DNA of 5,269 bases from an uncultured Oscillospiraceae bacterium (GCA_958451705.1 CAUDRD010000129.1:1-5269), one strand, 5' to 3'. Shown: positions 1 to 4,874, counted from the stretch's first letter. Program-made: numbers and translations. Notes: generated from the sequence alone by a model not told the origin.

Positions 1-1010
1 TATCCAACAACGCCGATCCTGAAGAAATTTTAATGCTCTATAAAATCATGACTGCCGAAAAGCAGGGATATAAAATATCAAATCACAACGTTTCAAGCTA
101 TACTCAGAAGGAAAAAGAGTATCTAGACGGTGCATACGCTGCTGCGCTTATCAAGAAAGCCTATGGTGTATCTCCCACTCCTGAGGATGCTTATATAGCA
201 GCTTACGGTCCTTCAGAGGATCTTATGCCAATGCTCATCCTCGGACTTATGATCGAATCTAAGGGCGAATCCACCGTCAACGACAACTCCCTTGAGGATC
301 TGTTCAAACATGCATGCCGCTTAGGCTTCTTTGATTTAGATAACGAGTTTTATTCCGACATTTATGAATACGACGTATATCTTCAGTACAACTGCACATC
401 TATTTGGATAACTCCCTTTGCATACGCTACAGAACTTGGAAGCGACAAAACCAAGTATGTCAGCATCACGATTAACGGAACTTCCGTTAAAAGCGGCAGC
501 AGTCATCGGTTCCCCATTACCGGTGATGTTACACAGGCTAAAATTAAACTTACATACAACGACGGAAGCTTAAAGGGCAATGCCACTTATACATTGTACA
601 TCCATAACGGCACCAAAGATCTTCCTGAAAACCCTGACCTTCCCATTCCGCCCTTCTATGACGGAAACACAGGCGGAAATTCCTCATCAGGCGGAACTAT
701 AGGAGGCAGCTCTTCTTCAGGCGGAACAAGCTCAGGAGAATATATTTTCCAAAATTCCGACGGCTTAGCGTTTACTCCCTATGAAATCGGCGGTGAGTCT
801 TCTCTTCCCGGATTTTCAGCTTCCGGCAGCAATTCACCTCTGAAGGGAGCAATTGGAAACTCTTCCAAAACAAACGGAACTGTCTCCGAGAACGGACTTA
901 ATACTAAAGTCATCATTATTTATGCTGTGGTCGCCGCTGCTCTTGTAGGCGCCGGTGTGGCTTCTTTCTTCATTATCAAGAAAAAGAAAGGCCCCTTTAA
1001 GAAAAAATAA
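1..1010 (+). CDS. C-terminal part of a membrane-anchored surface protein with a cadherin-like beta-sandwich
   Basis: The reading frame is open from base 3, so the gene begins upstream of the window and the ATG at 33 is probably internal. The visible part starts with about 110 mostly helical, unrecognised residues. A beta-rich segment follows (about bases 360-610, from YEYDVYLQY to TYTLYIHNG), with the alternating pattern and NGTSVKSG turn of Cadherin-like beta-sandwich domains (PF12733-like). Next come a proline stretch and a Gly/Ser linker with GGNSSSGG and GGSSSSGG (about 660-740). The end is one hydrophobic helix (about 906-975) followed by a Lys-rich tail KKKKGPFKKK, the topology of a protein held in the membrane by its C-terminus with the bulk outside. 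There is no LPXTG motif. I infer an extracytoplasmic adhesion or cell-envelope role; substrate and partners are unknown. It is probably host-encoded rather than part of the adjoining phage block. Confidence 0.8.
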   Translation, partial: SNNADPEEILMLYKIMTAEKQGYKISNHNVSSYTQKEKEYLDGAYAAALIKKAYGVSPTPEDAYIAAYGPSEDLMPMLILGLMIESKGESTVNDNSLEDLFKHACRLGFFDLDNEFYSDIYEYDVYLQYNCTSIWITPFAYATELGSDKTKYVSITINGTSVKSGSSHRFPITGDVTQAKIKLTYNDGSLKGNATYTLYIHNGTKDLPENPDLPIPPFYDGNTGGNSSSGGTIGGSSSSGGTSSGEYIFQNSDGLAFTPYEIGGESSLPGFSASGSNSPLKGAIGNSSKTNGTVSENGLNTKVIIIYAVVAAALVGAGVASFFIIKKKKGPFKKK

Positions 1011-1040
1011 TTTATGCTGCAATAGATTAATAACAAGCCG

Positions 1041-1075
1041 AAAGCAGATGCATTAAAATGCATCTGCTTTTTATT
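1041..1075 (+). terminator. Strong intrinsic terminator of the surface-protein gene
   Basis: A perfect 13-bp stem (1041-1053 with 1058-1070, AAAGCAGATGCAT and its complement) closes on a TAAA loop and runs into TTTATTTTA on the + strand. It lies 30 bases after the stop codon of the surface protein. The holin-like gene on the - strand ends at 1076, so the same hairpin could also slow leftward transcription. The - strand side has only three T before CGG, so it would be weaker in that direction. Confidence 0.85.
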
Positions 1076-1351
1076 TTACTCCTTCTTCTCCAGTTCGCTT
1101 ATTCTTCTTTCGTGGCTCACCAGCATTGTTTCGTGTCGCTCCAAAATCTTCCCCTTTCTGTCAAGTCGGGAATAAATATCGTGGTGGGCTTCACGGTTGT
1201 CCTCACGAAATTTGTCCATCTGCTCCGTAAGAAGCTTCATGGTGGTGTCGAGCTTTACGACAGAGGAATTTAGCTTTAACACAGGGGTCACTATTGCGCT
1301 TATAAGTCCTATAATGGCGATTATAACCCCTACAACTTCCCATTGGGTCAT
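1076..1351 (-). CDS. Holin-like small membrane protein with cytoplasmic coiled coil (phage lysis module)
   Basis: This 91-aa protein has one N-terminal hydrophobic helix (about residues 5-25, EVVGVIIAIIGLISAIVTP) and then a highly charged, heptad-like region to the end (about 33-91, many K/E/R and regular I/L/M), a likely coiled coil. The opening MTQWEVVGVIIAIIGLI closely resembles a family of small clostridial prophage proteins found beside endolysins (a DUF7365-like family, from memory). Its ATG lies six bases after the amidase stop, and its ribosome site AGGGGTG overlaps the end of the amidase gene, so the two are probably translationally coupled. The location beside an endolysin suggests it helps the enzyme reach the wall, as a holin, holin partner or lysis regulator. 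A single membrane span plus coiled coil also fits XhlA-like accessory proteins. Direct holin function is inferred. Confidence 0.75.
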   Translation of the reverse strand: MTQWEVVGVIIAIIGLISAIVTPVLKLNSSVVKLDTTMKLLTEQMDKFREDNREAHHDIYSRLDRKGKILERHETMLVSHERRISELEKKE

Positions 1352-1357
1352 GGATAC

Positions 1358-2662
1358 TCACCCCTGAGCCTTTACAAGGCCAGCTTCAACAAATCCCGTA
1401 ACATTGGAGCCAATGGGTGTCTTTCCGCAGCGCTCCTTTGAGGTGGTGATTCTGTACCTTCCGCCGATGTTCACACCGTCATAAAGGTAGTATGTACCTG
1501 TTACGGTGTTTGCAGGTTTAGTGGATGATGCAGAACCGTAAAGCTTTGCTCCGCTGAGTTTCACAGCCATACCTGCATATGGCGCTGTGGAAGCAGGACT
1601 CTGAGAGGTAGCCGCCTCTTCCCCTGAAACGCAGTATGCACCGATTGCCGAAGCGTCAACATATCCCGTGACATTGGAGCCAATGGGAGTTTTGCCGCAG
1701 CGGTCTTTTGAGGTGGTGATTCTGTACCTTCCGCCGATGTTTTCGCCATCATAGAGATAATATGTACCTGTTACGGTGTTGGCGGGACTTGTAGCAGATG
1801 CTGAACCATATAGCTTTGCGCCGCTGAGCCTTACCGCCATACCTGCGAAGGGTGCTGAAGGTGTGTCTGAGGTATCTGAATCGGAGGCGGTATTACCTGC
1901 GGGATATACCTCTTTTCCGTTCCAGTCAAAGACTTTATAGCCTGCACCAAGCTGTTTGCAGTGAGTTATTGCTCCCTGCAATACCGCATAGGCACCCTCC
2001 TGACCCAGGCATTTGTTATTACTCCAGCCTGTCCCGACACGGTAGAGGTTTTTATTTTCGTGTTCAGTGGAATTTTCCGGTTTATCAGGGGTTTCAGGCT
2101 GAGAAACCTTCTTTTTCTTTAAGCCGAAATACTCGATTACGGCTTTTGCTATTGCCTCTCCCTCTCTCTTTAAATCCTCATCGCTGTCAACGACGGTGCG
2201 GTCAGCGGAGTTATCGAGAAAGGCGAACTCCGAAAGGATTGCCGGGATGCCAAGTTTAGTAGGCTCACGAACCATGCCGAAATTATATGCGCTTTCGCTG
2301 CTTTGCTTAACGCCTCGGCTGTTCTGACCGATTGCCTTATAATGCTTTTCGAGAACGGCGGCAAATGCCTTTGATTTTGCGTCCCCCTGCCAGTAGAATA
2401 TCTCGCAGCCGTCACCGCCGCCGGCATTGTGGGCAACTGTTACAACTGCCTTTGCCTCCTGCTGTTTAAGGATGTTAATTCTGTCGGCAATGAGAAGATA
2501 CCTATCATCTTCTCTCGAAAGGAAAGACTCACATTCATAGTCTGCAAGATAATCTCGGCAATATTTAGACACTTTGAGATTGAGCGTTTTCTCAGTAAGT
2601 CCCCCGTAAGAGGCTCCCCCGTCGCTGCCTCCGTGTTCAGGATTTATCATGATTTTAAGCAT
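1358..2662 (-). CDS. Phage endolysin: N-acetylmuramoyl-L-alanine amidase (Amidase_3 type) with repeated C-terminal wall-binding region
   Basis: The 434-aa protein should cleave the bond between N-acetylmuramic acid and L-alanine in peptidoglycan. Residues 1-180 are an Amidase_3 zinc hydrolase: NPEHGGSDGGA gives zinc ligand H10, E24 (LTEKTLN) is the second, H78 (TVAHNAG) the third, and E145 in PAILSEFAFLDN is the expected catalytic glutamate. A charged, Pro-rich linker (181-204) leads to a module at about 206-254 (YRVGTGW...GAGYKVFDWNGKEVYP), resembling the YRVRKSW/GAGYKVFD modules of clostridial endolysins. Two near-identical copies of about 70 residues follow at 270-340 and 360-430 (AGMAVxLSGAKLYGSAS...GGRYRITTSK), likely SH3-like wall-binding units. 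There is no signal peptide, so export would need a holin. The ATG at 2662 is preceded by AAGGAG eight bases upstream. The holin-like gene follows directly. All catalytic residues are intact. Confidence 0.92.
   Translation of the reverse strand: MLKIMINPEHGGSDGGASYGGLTEKTLNLKVSKYCRDYLADYECESFLSREDDRYLLIADRINILKQQEAKAVVTVAHNAGGGDGCEIFYWQGDAKSKAFAAVLEKHYKAIGQNSRGVKQSSESAYNFGMVREPTKLGIPAILSEFAFLDNSADRTVVDSDEDLKREGEAIAKAVIEYFGLKKKKVSQPETPDKPENSTEHENKNLYRVGTGWSNNKCLGQEGAYAVLQGAITHCKQLGAGYKVFDWNGKEVYPAGNTASDSDTSDTPSAPFAGMAVRLSGAKLYGSASATSPANTVTGTYYLYDGENIGGRYRITTSKDRCGKTPIGSNVTGYVDASAIGAYCVSGEEAATSQSPASTAPYAGMAVKLSGAKLYGSASSTKPANTVTGTYYLYDGVNIGGRYRITTSKERCGKTPIGSNVTGFVEAGLVKAQG
1373..1855 (-). repeat. 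Tandem duplication inside the endolysin gene (two copies, 270-bp period)
   Basis: Copy A covers about 1643-1855 and copy B about 1373-1585. They code for residues 270-340 and 360-430, joined by a Ser/Ala/Thr/Pro-rich spacer. A 35-bp run is identical at 1707-1741 and 1437-1471. Most other differences are silent or conservative, such as AVRLSG versus AVKLSG and GYVDA versus GFVEA. This points to a fairly recent in-frame duplication or to gene conversion between the copies. Confidence 0.9.
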
Positions 2663-2693
2663 ATTTATTTCTCCTTTTGAAAATTAAATTTAC

Positions 2694-2707
2694 TGCGGAC
2701 AGCCGCA
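2694..2707 (-). other. Small hairpin just upstream of the endolysin
   Basis: TGCGG and CCGCA form a 5-bp stem around a 4-base loop. On the - strand it is followed by an AT-rich stretch (TAAATTTAATTTTC) and then the endolysin ribosome site AAGGAG. It is too short to be a convincing terminator. It might modestly affect the endolysin leader RNA. Confidence 0.25.
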
Positions 2708-2839
2708 CATAAAGTTCAGAAGCCATTCCCCTTTTGCCTCGCCGGTCTTCCATTCTAAAAAAACAGAAATTCTGCATCTTTTAAGACGATATTTTTCGTC
2801 TCTCTCAAGCCGCCGCAGTCGTCTTATGAAAATTTTCTA

Positions 2840-2900
2840 TATAATTACTACTACAGCTACTATATTATTAATTTCTTTATTATTCTTTATTTCTTTTAGT
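2840..2900. other. AT-rich tract beside the decamer repeats
   Basis: About 60 bases made almost entirely of A and T with scattered C (ATATAATTACTACTACAG followed by TATTATTAATTTC). It directly adjoins the TTTGNCTGAC repeat cluster. Such a tract next to iterons is the usual layout of a DNA-unwinding element in a phage or plasmid origin. In coding terms it corresponds to the KEIKNNKEINNIVAVVVII end of the first part of the broken frame. Confidence 0.4.
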
Positions 2901-2907
2901 GGTGACA

Positions 2908-3110
2908 TTTGACTGACCTGCTGCCTGTCATTTGACTGACTTTTGGGTGACTTTTTGCCTGACATGCCCTGATATTTTTCGCAATTAAACAACGGAACTA
3001 CGCGGATTTTCAGGCTTTTTTTGACTGACACACTGCCTGACTTAACGTGCTTTGAAAGTGAAGTTTTTGGCTGACACTCAGTGACACATATCACAAGAAA
3101 AACGTCTGAC
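2908..3110. repeat. Cluster of degenerate TTTGNCTGAC decamers (iteron-like)
   Basis: Three exact copies of TTTGACTGAC lie at 2908-2917, 2931-2940 and 3020-3029. Related copies are TTTGCCTGAC (2954-2963), ACTGCCTGAC (3032-3041), TTTGGCTGAC (3066-3075) and AACGTCTGAC (3101-3110). All are in the same orientation. Spacing is irregular, so this is not a CRISPR array or a simple tandem repeat. The cluster sits in the broken replication-like frame, next to an AT-rich tract. Confidence 0.6.
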
Positions 3111-3139
3111 AGCCTGTCGCCTTTTCTCCCCTTTTTCAC

Positions 3140-3383
3140 TTTACCACTGCCGCAGCGGCACCACGCACCGAGAAACAGTTAACACGGTAAATATCTCCAC
3201 CTTAAAAGAAAAGAAGCCTTTCTGAGCCTCTGACAGCCTAAAAAGCTTCACTTTTTTGAGGACCTGCCTCCTTTACCGTAACCATATGAGACCCGGTCAC
3301 AGCAAGTAACATGGAAAATTAGCCTAAAGCCGATAATCTTTCCTCTTTATGGATTCCCTTAAATTTCTCATTTTCCTTTAATC
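3140..3383. other. Gene-poor stretch with a weak hairpin and no supported gene
   Basis: No frame here has both reasonable length and a ribosome site. On the - strand there are only short frames, such as a 24-codon ATG frame from 3312 without a ribosome site and a 15-codon frame just below 3374. It holds one copy of an 11-bp repeat, TCTGACAGCCT at 3229-3239; the other copy, at 3105-3115, lies in the decamer cluster. It also holds a possible weak terminator at 3213-3260. It is probably degenerate phage DNA or the 5' part of the deleted gene. Confidence 0.4.
3213..3260. terminator. Possible weak bidirectional terminator hairpin
   Basis: GAAGC at 3213-3217 pairs with GCTTC at 3245-3249. Adjacent TTT/AAA bases extend the stem imperfectly around a loop of roughly 25 bases. 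The + strand continues into CACTTTTTTGAG and the - strand into TTTTCTTTTAAG. The large loop and short stem make this doubtful. If real, it would separate the early small genes from the lysis genes. Confidence 0.25.
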
Positions 3384-3608
3384 TTAAAGCTGCCCTTCCT
3401 CTCTGCTCTGATATTCTCTTATTCTTCTGCGTCCCCTGGAATCGAGAGTGTCAATAAAGTTTGTCCACGCCTCAAGAACATTTGTAAAAAAACGCTCACG
3501 TTCTCCCTCAACGGCAACTATATATCCCTTTTCGGTTTGGGAAAGGCTCACTTCACGGCAGCGATAAATTATACGGCGCTGAAAAGATTCTTTATTTCTC
3601 TTTTCCAT
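3384..3608 (-). CDS. Small charged phage-type protein of unknown function
   Basis: This 74-aa protein is rich in Arg, Lys and Glu (MEKRNKESFQRRIIYRCREVS at the start, RGRRRIREYQSREEGQL at the end). The middle, SLSQTEKGYIVAVEGERERFFTNVLEAWTNFIDTL, looks like a short beta strand pair followed by a helix. I recognise no family or catalytic motif. The ATG at 3606-3608 is preceded by AAGGTGG at close spacing. It lies downstream of the Cro-like gene in the same direction and overlaps the end of the 59-aa membrane protein by 40 bases in another frame, suggesting co-translation. Position in the early leftward operon and basic charge would fit a nucleic-acid-binding accessory protein, but this is only inference. 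Confidence 0.55.
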   Translation of the reverse strand: MEKRNKESFQRRIIYRCREVSLSQTEKGYIVAVEGERERFFTNVLEAWTNFIDTLDSRGRRRIREYQSREEGQL

Positions 3609-3748
3609 TTATCCACCTTCTCTTTTACCTGCTCTTTTATTCCGTCCTCAAAGGCGGCGAGAACTTCTTCATAGATAATCATAAAGACAAGCCAAACCGT
3701 TCCCCACAGGGCTACGGCTACTGTAAGAAGTCTATCGGTTATCAGCAT
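3569..3748 (-). CDS. Small single-span membrane protein (59 aa)
   Basis: ATG at 3746-3748 opens a 59-codon frame ending in TAA at 3569-3571. AGAGGTG sits about eight bases upstream, a good ribosome site. The product begins MLITDRLLTVAVALWGTVWL, with a hydrophobic helix covering about residues 6-26. An acidic patch (EEVLAAFEDG) follows, then a Lys-rich amphipathic C-terminus (KEQVKEKVDKWKREIKNLF). The small size, single membrane span and charged tail recall phage lysis, superinfection-exclusion or toxin-like peptides, but no family is recognised. The stop lies 40 bases inside the next gene (74 aa), so the two are probably coupled. It is the second leftward gene after the Cro-like gene, 121 bases downstream of it. 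Confidence 0.6.
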   Translation of the reverse strand: MLITDRLLTVAVALWGTVWLVFMIIYEEVLAAFEDGIKEQVKEKVDKWKREIKNLFSAV

Positions 3749-3869
3749 AGATATTTCACCTCTTGTAAAAGATATCGCTTCCCCTTTTATAGAGAAAAAA
3801 ACGGCTTTAGCCCCATTAATCGGTTATTTGACGCTCACTTCCCGTGATTTTCATGTGCAAATTACAATA
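3749..3869 (-). other. Spacer between the Cro-like gene and the 59-aa gene
   Basis: These 121 bases contain no supported gene; the longest - strand frame with an ATG is a dozen codons and lacks a ribosome site. On the - strand, GGCTAAAGCC followed by seven T (about 3798-3814) could be a very short terminator-like element, but its stem is only three or four pairs. The ribosome site of the 59-aa gene closes the spacer. I see no good sigma-70 promoter for the downstream genes, so they probably depend on the cro promoter. Confidence 0.4.
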
Positions 3870-3889
3870 TTAGCCGTTTTGGCTAATAT
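3867..3889. promoter_or_regulatory. Operator-like palindrome O4 overlapping the cro stop codon
   Basis: Perfect 9-bp arms ATATTAGCC (3867-3875) and GGCTAATAT (3881-3889) flank GTTTT. The core TAGCC-N5-GGCTA is the same as in the operator between repressor and cro (O1), but with longer symmetry. It contains the cro stop codon (3870-3872). No T-run follows on either strand, so it is not an intrinsic terminator. I infer a repressor or Cro binding site, possibly used for DNA looping or for blocking transcription. Confidence 0.6.
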
Positions 3890-4094
3890 CTTCCGCAAAA
3901 AAATAAGCGTCCTTATCCGCTATGTTCAATATTTTGCATATTTGTTTTATTTCGCTGGCTTTAAATTCGCTTTTGTTATGGAGTTTATTGAAGAAAGTCT
4001 GATAACTTATACCAAGATTTTCCGCAACAAAAGTCTGTGTCATCCCCGCCTCAAAAATTTTTCTTCTGAGCCTGTTTGTAGATGTTAAATTCAT
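3870..4094 (-). CDS. Cro-like helix-turn-helix regulator
   Basis: This 74-aa XRE-family protein has a helix-turn-helix at about residues 18-40: MTQTFVAENLGIS, then recognition helix SYQTFFNKLHN. The tail, EFKASEIKQICKILNI, matches small phage regulators of the type that read 'NNK-EFKASEIxxLxxxL' (DUF739/Cro-like). There is no cleavage or oligomerisation domain, and the length is typical of Cro. The ATG at 4092-4094 is preceded by GGAGGTG (4100-4106) at ideal spacing. It is transcribed divergently from the LexA-type repressor, the standard arrangement of a lysogeny switch. It likely binds the shared TAGCC operators and turns down the repressor gene, allowing leftward early expression. Its own promoter overlaps operator O2, and operator O1 lies at its transcription start. 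An unusual palindrome (O4) covers its stop codon. Confidence 0.85.
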   Translation of the reverse strand: MNLTSTNRLRRKIFEAGMTQTFVAENLGISYQTFFNKLHNKSEFKASEIKQICKILNIADKDAYFFAEDISQNG

Positions 4095-4109
4095 ATTGTC
4101 ACCTCCGTT

Positions 4110-4124
4110 TAGCCGTATTGGCTA
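4110..4124. promoter_or_regulatory. Operator O1 at the cro transcription start
   Basis: TAGCC (4110-4114), spacer GTATT, GGCTA (4120-4124): a perfect 5-bp inverted repeat. It lies just downstream of the inferred cro -10 box (4131-4136) and upstream of the cro ribosome site. A bound protein would block transcription initiation. The motif matches the core of O4 and half of O2 and O3. Confidence 0.7.
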
Positions 4125-4130
4125 CTTTCT

Positions 4131-4159
4131 ATACTACCAAGAAATAGCCATACTGTCAA
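4131..4159 (-). promoter_or_regulatory. Leftward promoter of the Cro-like gene and downstream genes
   Basis: On the - strand, TTGACA (4159-4154) is followed after 17 bases by TAGTAT (4136-4131). This is a near-consensus sigma-70/SigA promoter. The expected start is near 4124, giving a leader of about 30 bases that contains O1 and the GGAGGTG ribosome site. O2 overlaps the -35 box. Confidence 0.75.
4145..4159. promoter_or_regulatory. Operator O2 overlapping the cro -35 box
   Basis: TAGCC (4145-4149), spacer ATACT, GTCAA (4155-4159). One half-site is consensus; the other is degenerate because it doubles as the TTGAC of the -35 box on the - strand. O3 has the same hybrid structure in the opposite orientation. 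Confidence 0.55.
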
Positions 4160-4187
4160 TATATTTCTTGATATTTATCAAAAATTA

Positions 4188-4202
4188 TTGACAAATCGGC
4201 TA
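4188..4202. promoter_or_regulatory. Operator O3 overlapping the repressor -35 box
   Basis: TTGAC (4188-4192), spacer AAATC, GGCTA (4198-4202). Read on the - strand this is TAGCC-N5-GTCAA, identical in form to O2. The degenerate half is the -35 box of the repressor promoter, so binding here should shut off the repressor gene, by Cro or by excess repressor. Confidence 0.55.
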
Positions 4203-4216
4203 AAGCGCAGTATTAT
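4188..4216 (+). promoter_or_regulatory. Rightward promoter of the repressor gene
   Basis: TTGACA (4188-4193), a 17-base spacer and TATTAT (4211-4216) form a strong vegetative promoter. The expected start, about 4222-4224, falls within the ribosome site GGGGTG (4221-4226), only about 10 bases before the ATG. The transcript may therefore be almost leaderless, as with lambda cI from PRM. Confidence 0.75.
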
Positions 4217-4232
4217 TAGCGGGGTGATAAAA

Positions 4233-4874
4233 ATGACTGTATACCAGAAAATAAAATATTTGCGTGAAAAGCACGGGATGTCCCAGCAGGAGCTTGCAAA
4301 CAGAGTGGGCTTTAAAACTGCTTCCGCCGTAAACAAGATCGAACTGGGGCTTCGTGACATTAACCAGAGCAAAATACTTGCTTTTGCAAAAGCACTGAAT
4401 ACTACCCCCAACTATTTGCTTGACGAAAACGAAAACCTTAAATCCCCTGAAATTACATCGGATGTAGTGAGATTCCCTGTTATTGGAACAGTGGCGGCGG
4501 GATATGACGAGCTTGCCCTTGAGGACTGGAGCGGAGAAACCGTATGCGTTCCCAGGGAATATCTGCGTGGACACGGCAAGGAGGAATTTTTTGTCCTTTC
4601 AGTTCACGGGGATTCTATGTATCCCCTATATATTAACGGCGACAAGGTATTGATACTCAAGCAGTCAACTCTCAACAGAAGCGGTGAAATAGGGGCAATT
4701 CTTTATAACGGAGACATTGCGACCCTTAAAAAGGTTGAGTATGTTGAGGGGGAGGACTGGCTGAAGCTTATTCCCATTAATCCCGAGTATCCGCCGAAAA
4801 CCATAGAGGGCAGCGACCTTGAGCAGTGCCATATTTTAGGCGTGCCGAGGTTGCTTATAAGGAGCATTGGATAA
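4233..4874 (+). CDS. LexA/CI-type phage repressor with S24 self-cleavage domain
   Basis: The 213-aa protein has an N-terminal XRE helix-turn-helix (about residues 16-40, MSQQELANRVGFKTASAVNK) and a C-terminal S24/LexA-like peptidase domain. The likely cleavage site is A89-G90 in GTVAAGYDE. The catalytic serine is S128 in HGDSMYP and the general-base lysine K166 in IATLKKVEY. All are intact, so RecA-stimulated self-cleavage and SOS release of repression are expected. The start is the ATG at 4233 with GGGGTG six bases upstream. An in-frame TTG at 4188 would add 15 residues, but it is the -35 box of the promoter and has no ribosome site. It is divergent from the Cro-like gene and should repress the leftward promoter through O1 and O2 and its own through O3. 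The length is typical for the family. Confidence in the class is high; the phage it came from is unknown. Confidence 0.93.
   Translation: MTVYQKIKYLREKHGMSQQELANRVGFKTASAVNKIELGLRDINQSKILAFAKALNTTPNYLLDENENLKSPEITSDVVRFPVIGTVAAGYDELALEDWSGETVCVPREYLRGHGKEEFFVLSVHGDSMYPLYINGDKVLILKQSTLNRSGEIGAILYNGDIATLKKVEYVEGEDWLKLIPINPEYPPKTIEGSDLEQCHILGVPRLLIRSIG

Larger units (their letters stand above)
2690..3139 (-). pseudogene. Decayed reading frame, possibly a phage replication-protein remnant
   Basis: A frame starting at a GTG (3137-3139) with no convincing ribosome site runs 100 codons to TAG at 2837-2839. It then continues in the same frame for another 48 codons to TAA at 2690-2692. The first part contains KIRVVPLFNCEKYQG followed by a polar linker ending SQMSPLKEIKNNKEINN. 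Phage replisome-organiser proteins often have an 'NYxxYQ' motif at the end of the N-terminal winged-helix domain and then such a repetitive polar linker, so I suspect a relic of one. No DnaD-like or helicase-loader domain follows. The second part (RRLERDEKYRLKRCRISVFLEWKTGEAKGEWLLNFMCGCPQ region) reads like genuine coding sequence but has no ATG, GTG or TTG start in frame. It may be the tail of another gene fused by deletion. The frame could also be chance, since the region is rich in repeats. Confidence 0.35.

Noticed and set aside
1852..2259. 135-codon + strand frame opposite the endolysin
   Set aside because: It is antisense to a gene with a complete catalytic motif set, is Arg/Leu/Pro-rich as expected from an opposite-strand shadow, and has no family resemblance.
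2429..2680. + strand frame opposite the start of the endolysin
   Set aside because: It covers the conserved amidase N-terminus on the other strand and has no ribosome site of note.
2908..3110. CRISPR array
   Set aside because: Repeats are only about 10 bp, degenerate and irregularly spaced, with no cas gene nearby.
3137..3163. WCRCGSGK-like stretch resembling a SEC-C zinc motif (CPCGSGKKYKKCC)
   Set aside because: The second Cys pair is missing and the stretch lies before the GTG in a frame opened by a stop at 3179-3181; it is probably coincidence.
3238..3312. 24-codon ATG frame on the - strand
   Set aside because: It has no ribosome site, is very short and shows no recognisable features.
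3867..3889. Intrinsic terminator for the Cro-like gene
   Set aside because: The 9-bp stem is not GC-rich and no T-run follows on either strand; the match to O1 favours an operator.
3828..4088. 86-codon + strand frame opposite the Cro-like gene
   Set aside because: It is antisense to a recognisable helix-turn-helix gene with an ideal ribosome site; its hydrophobic look follows from the opposite-strand codons.
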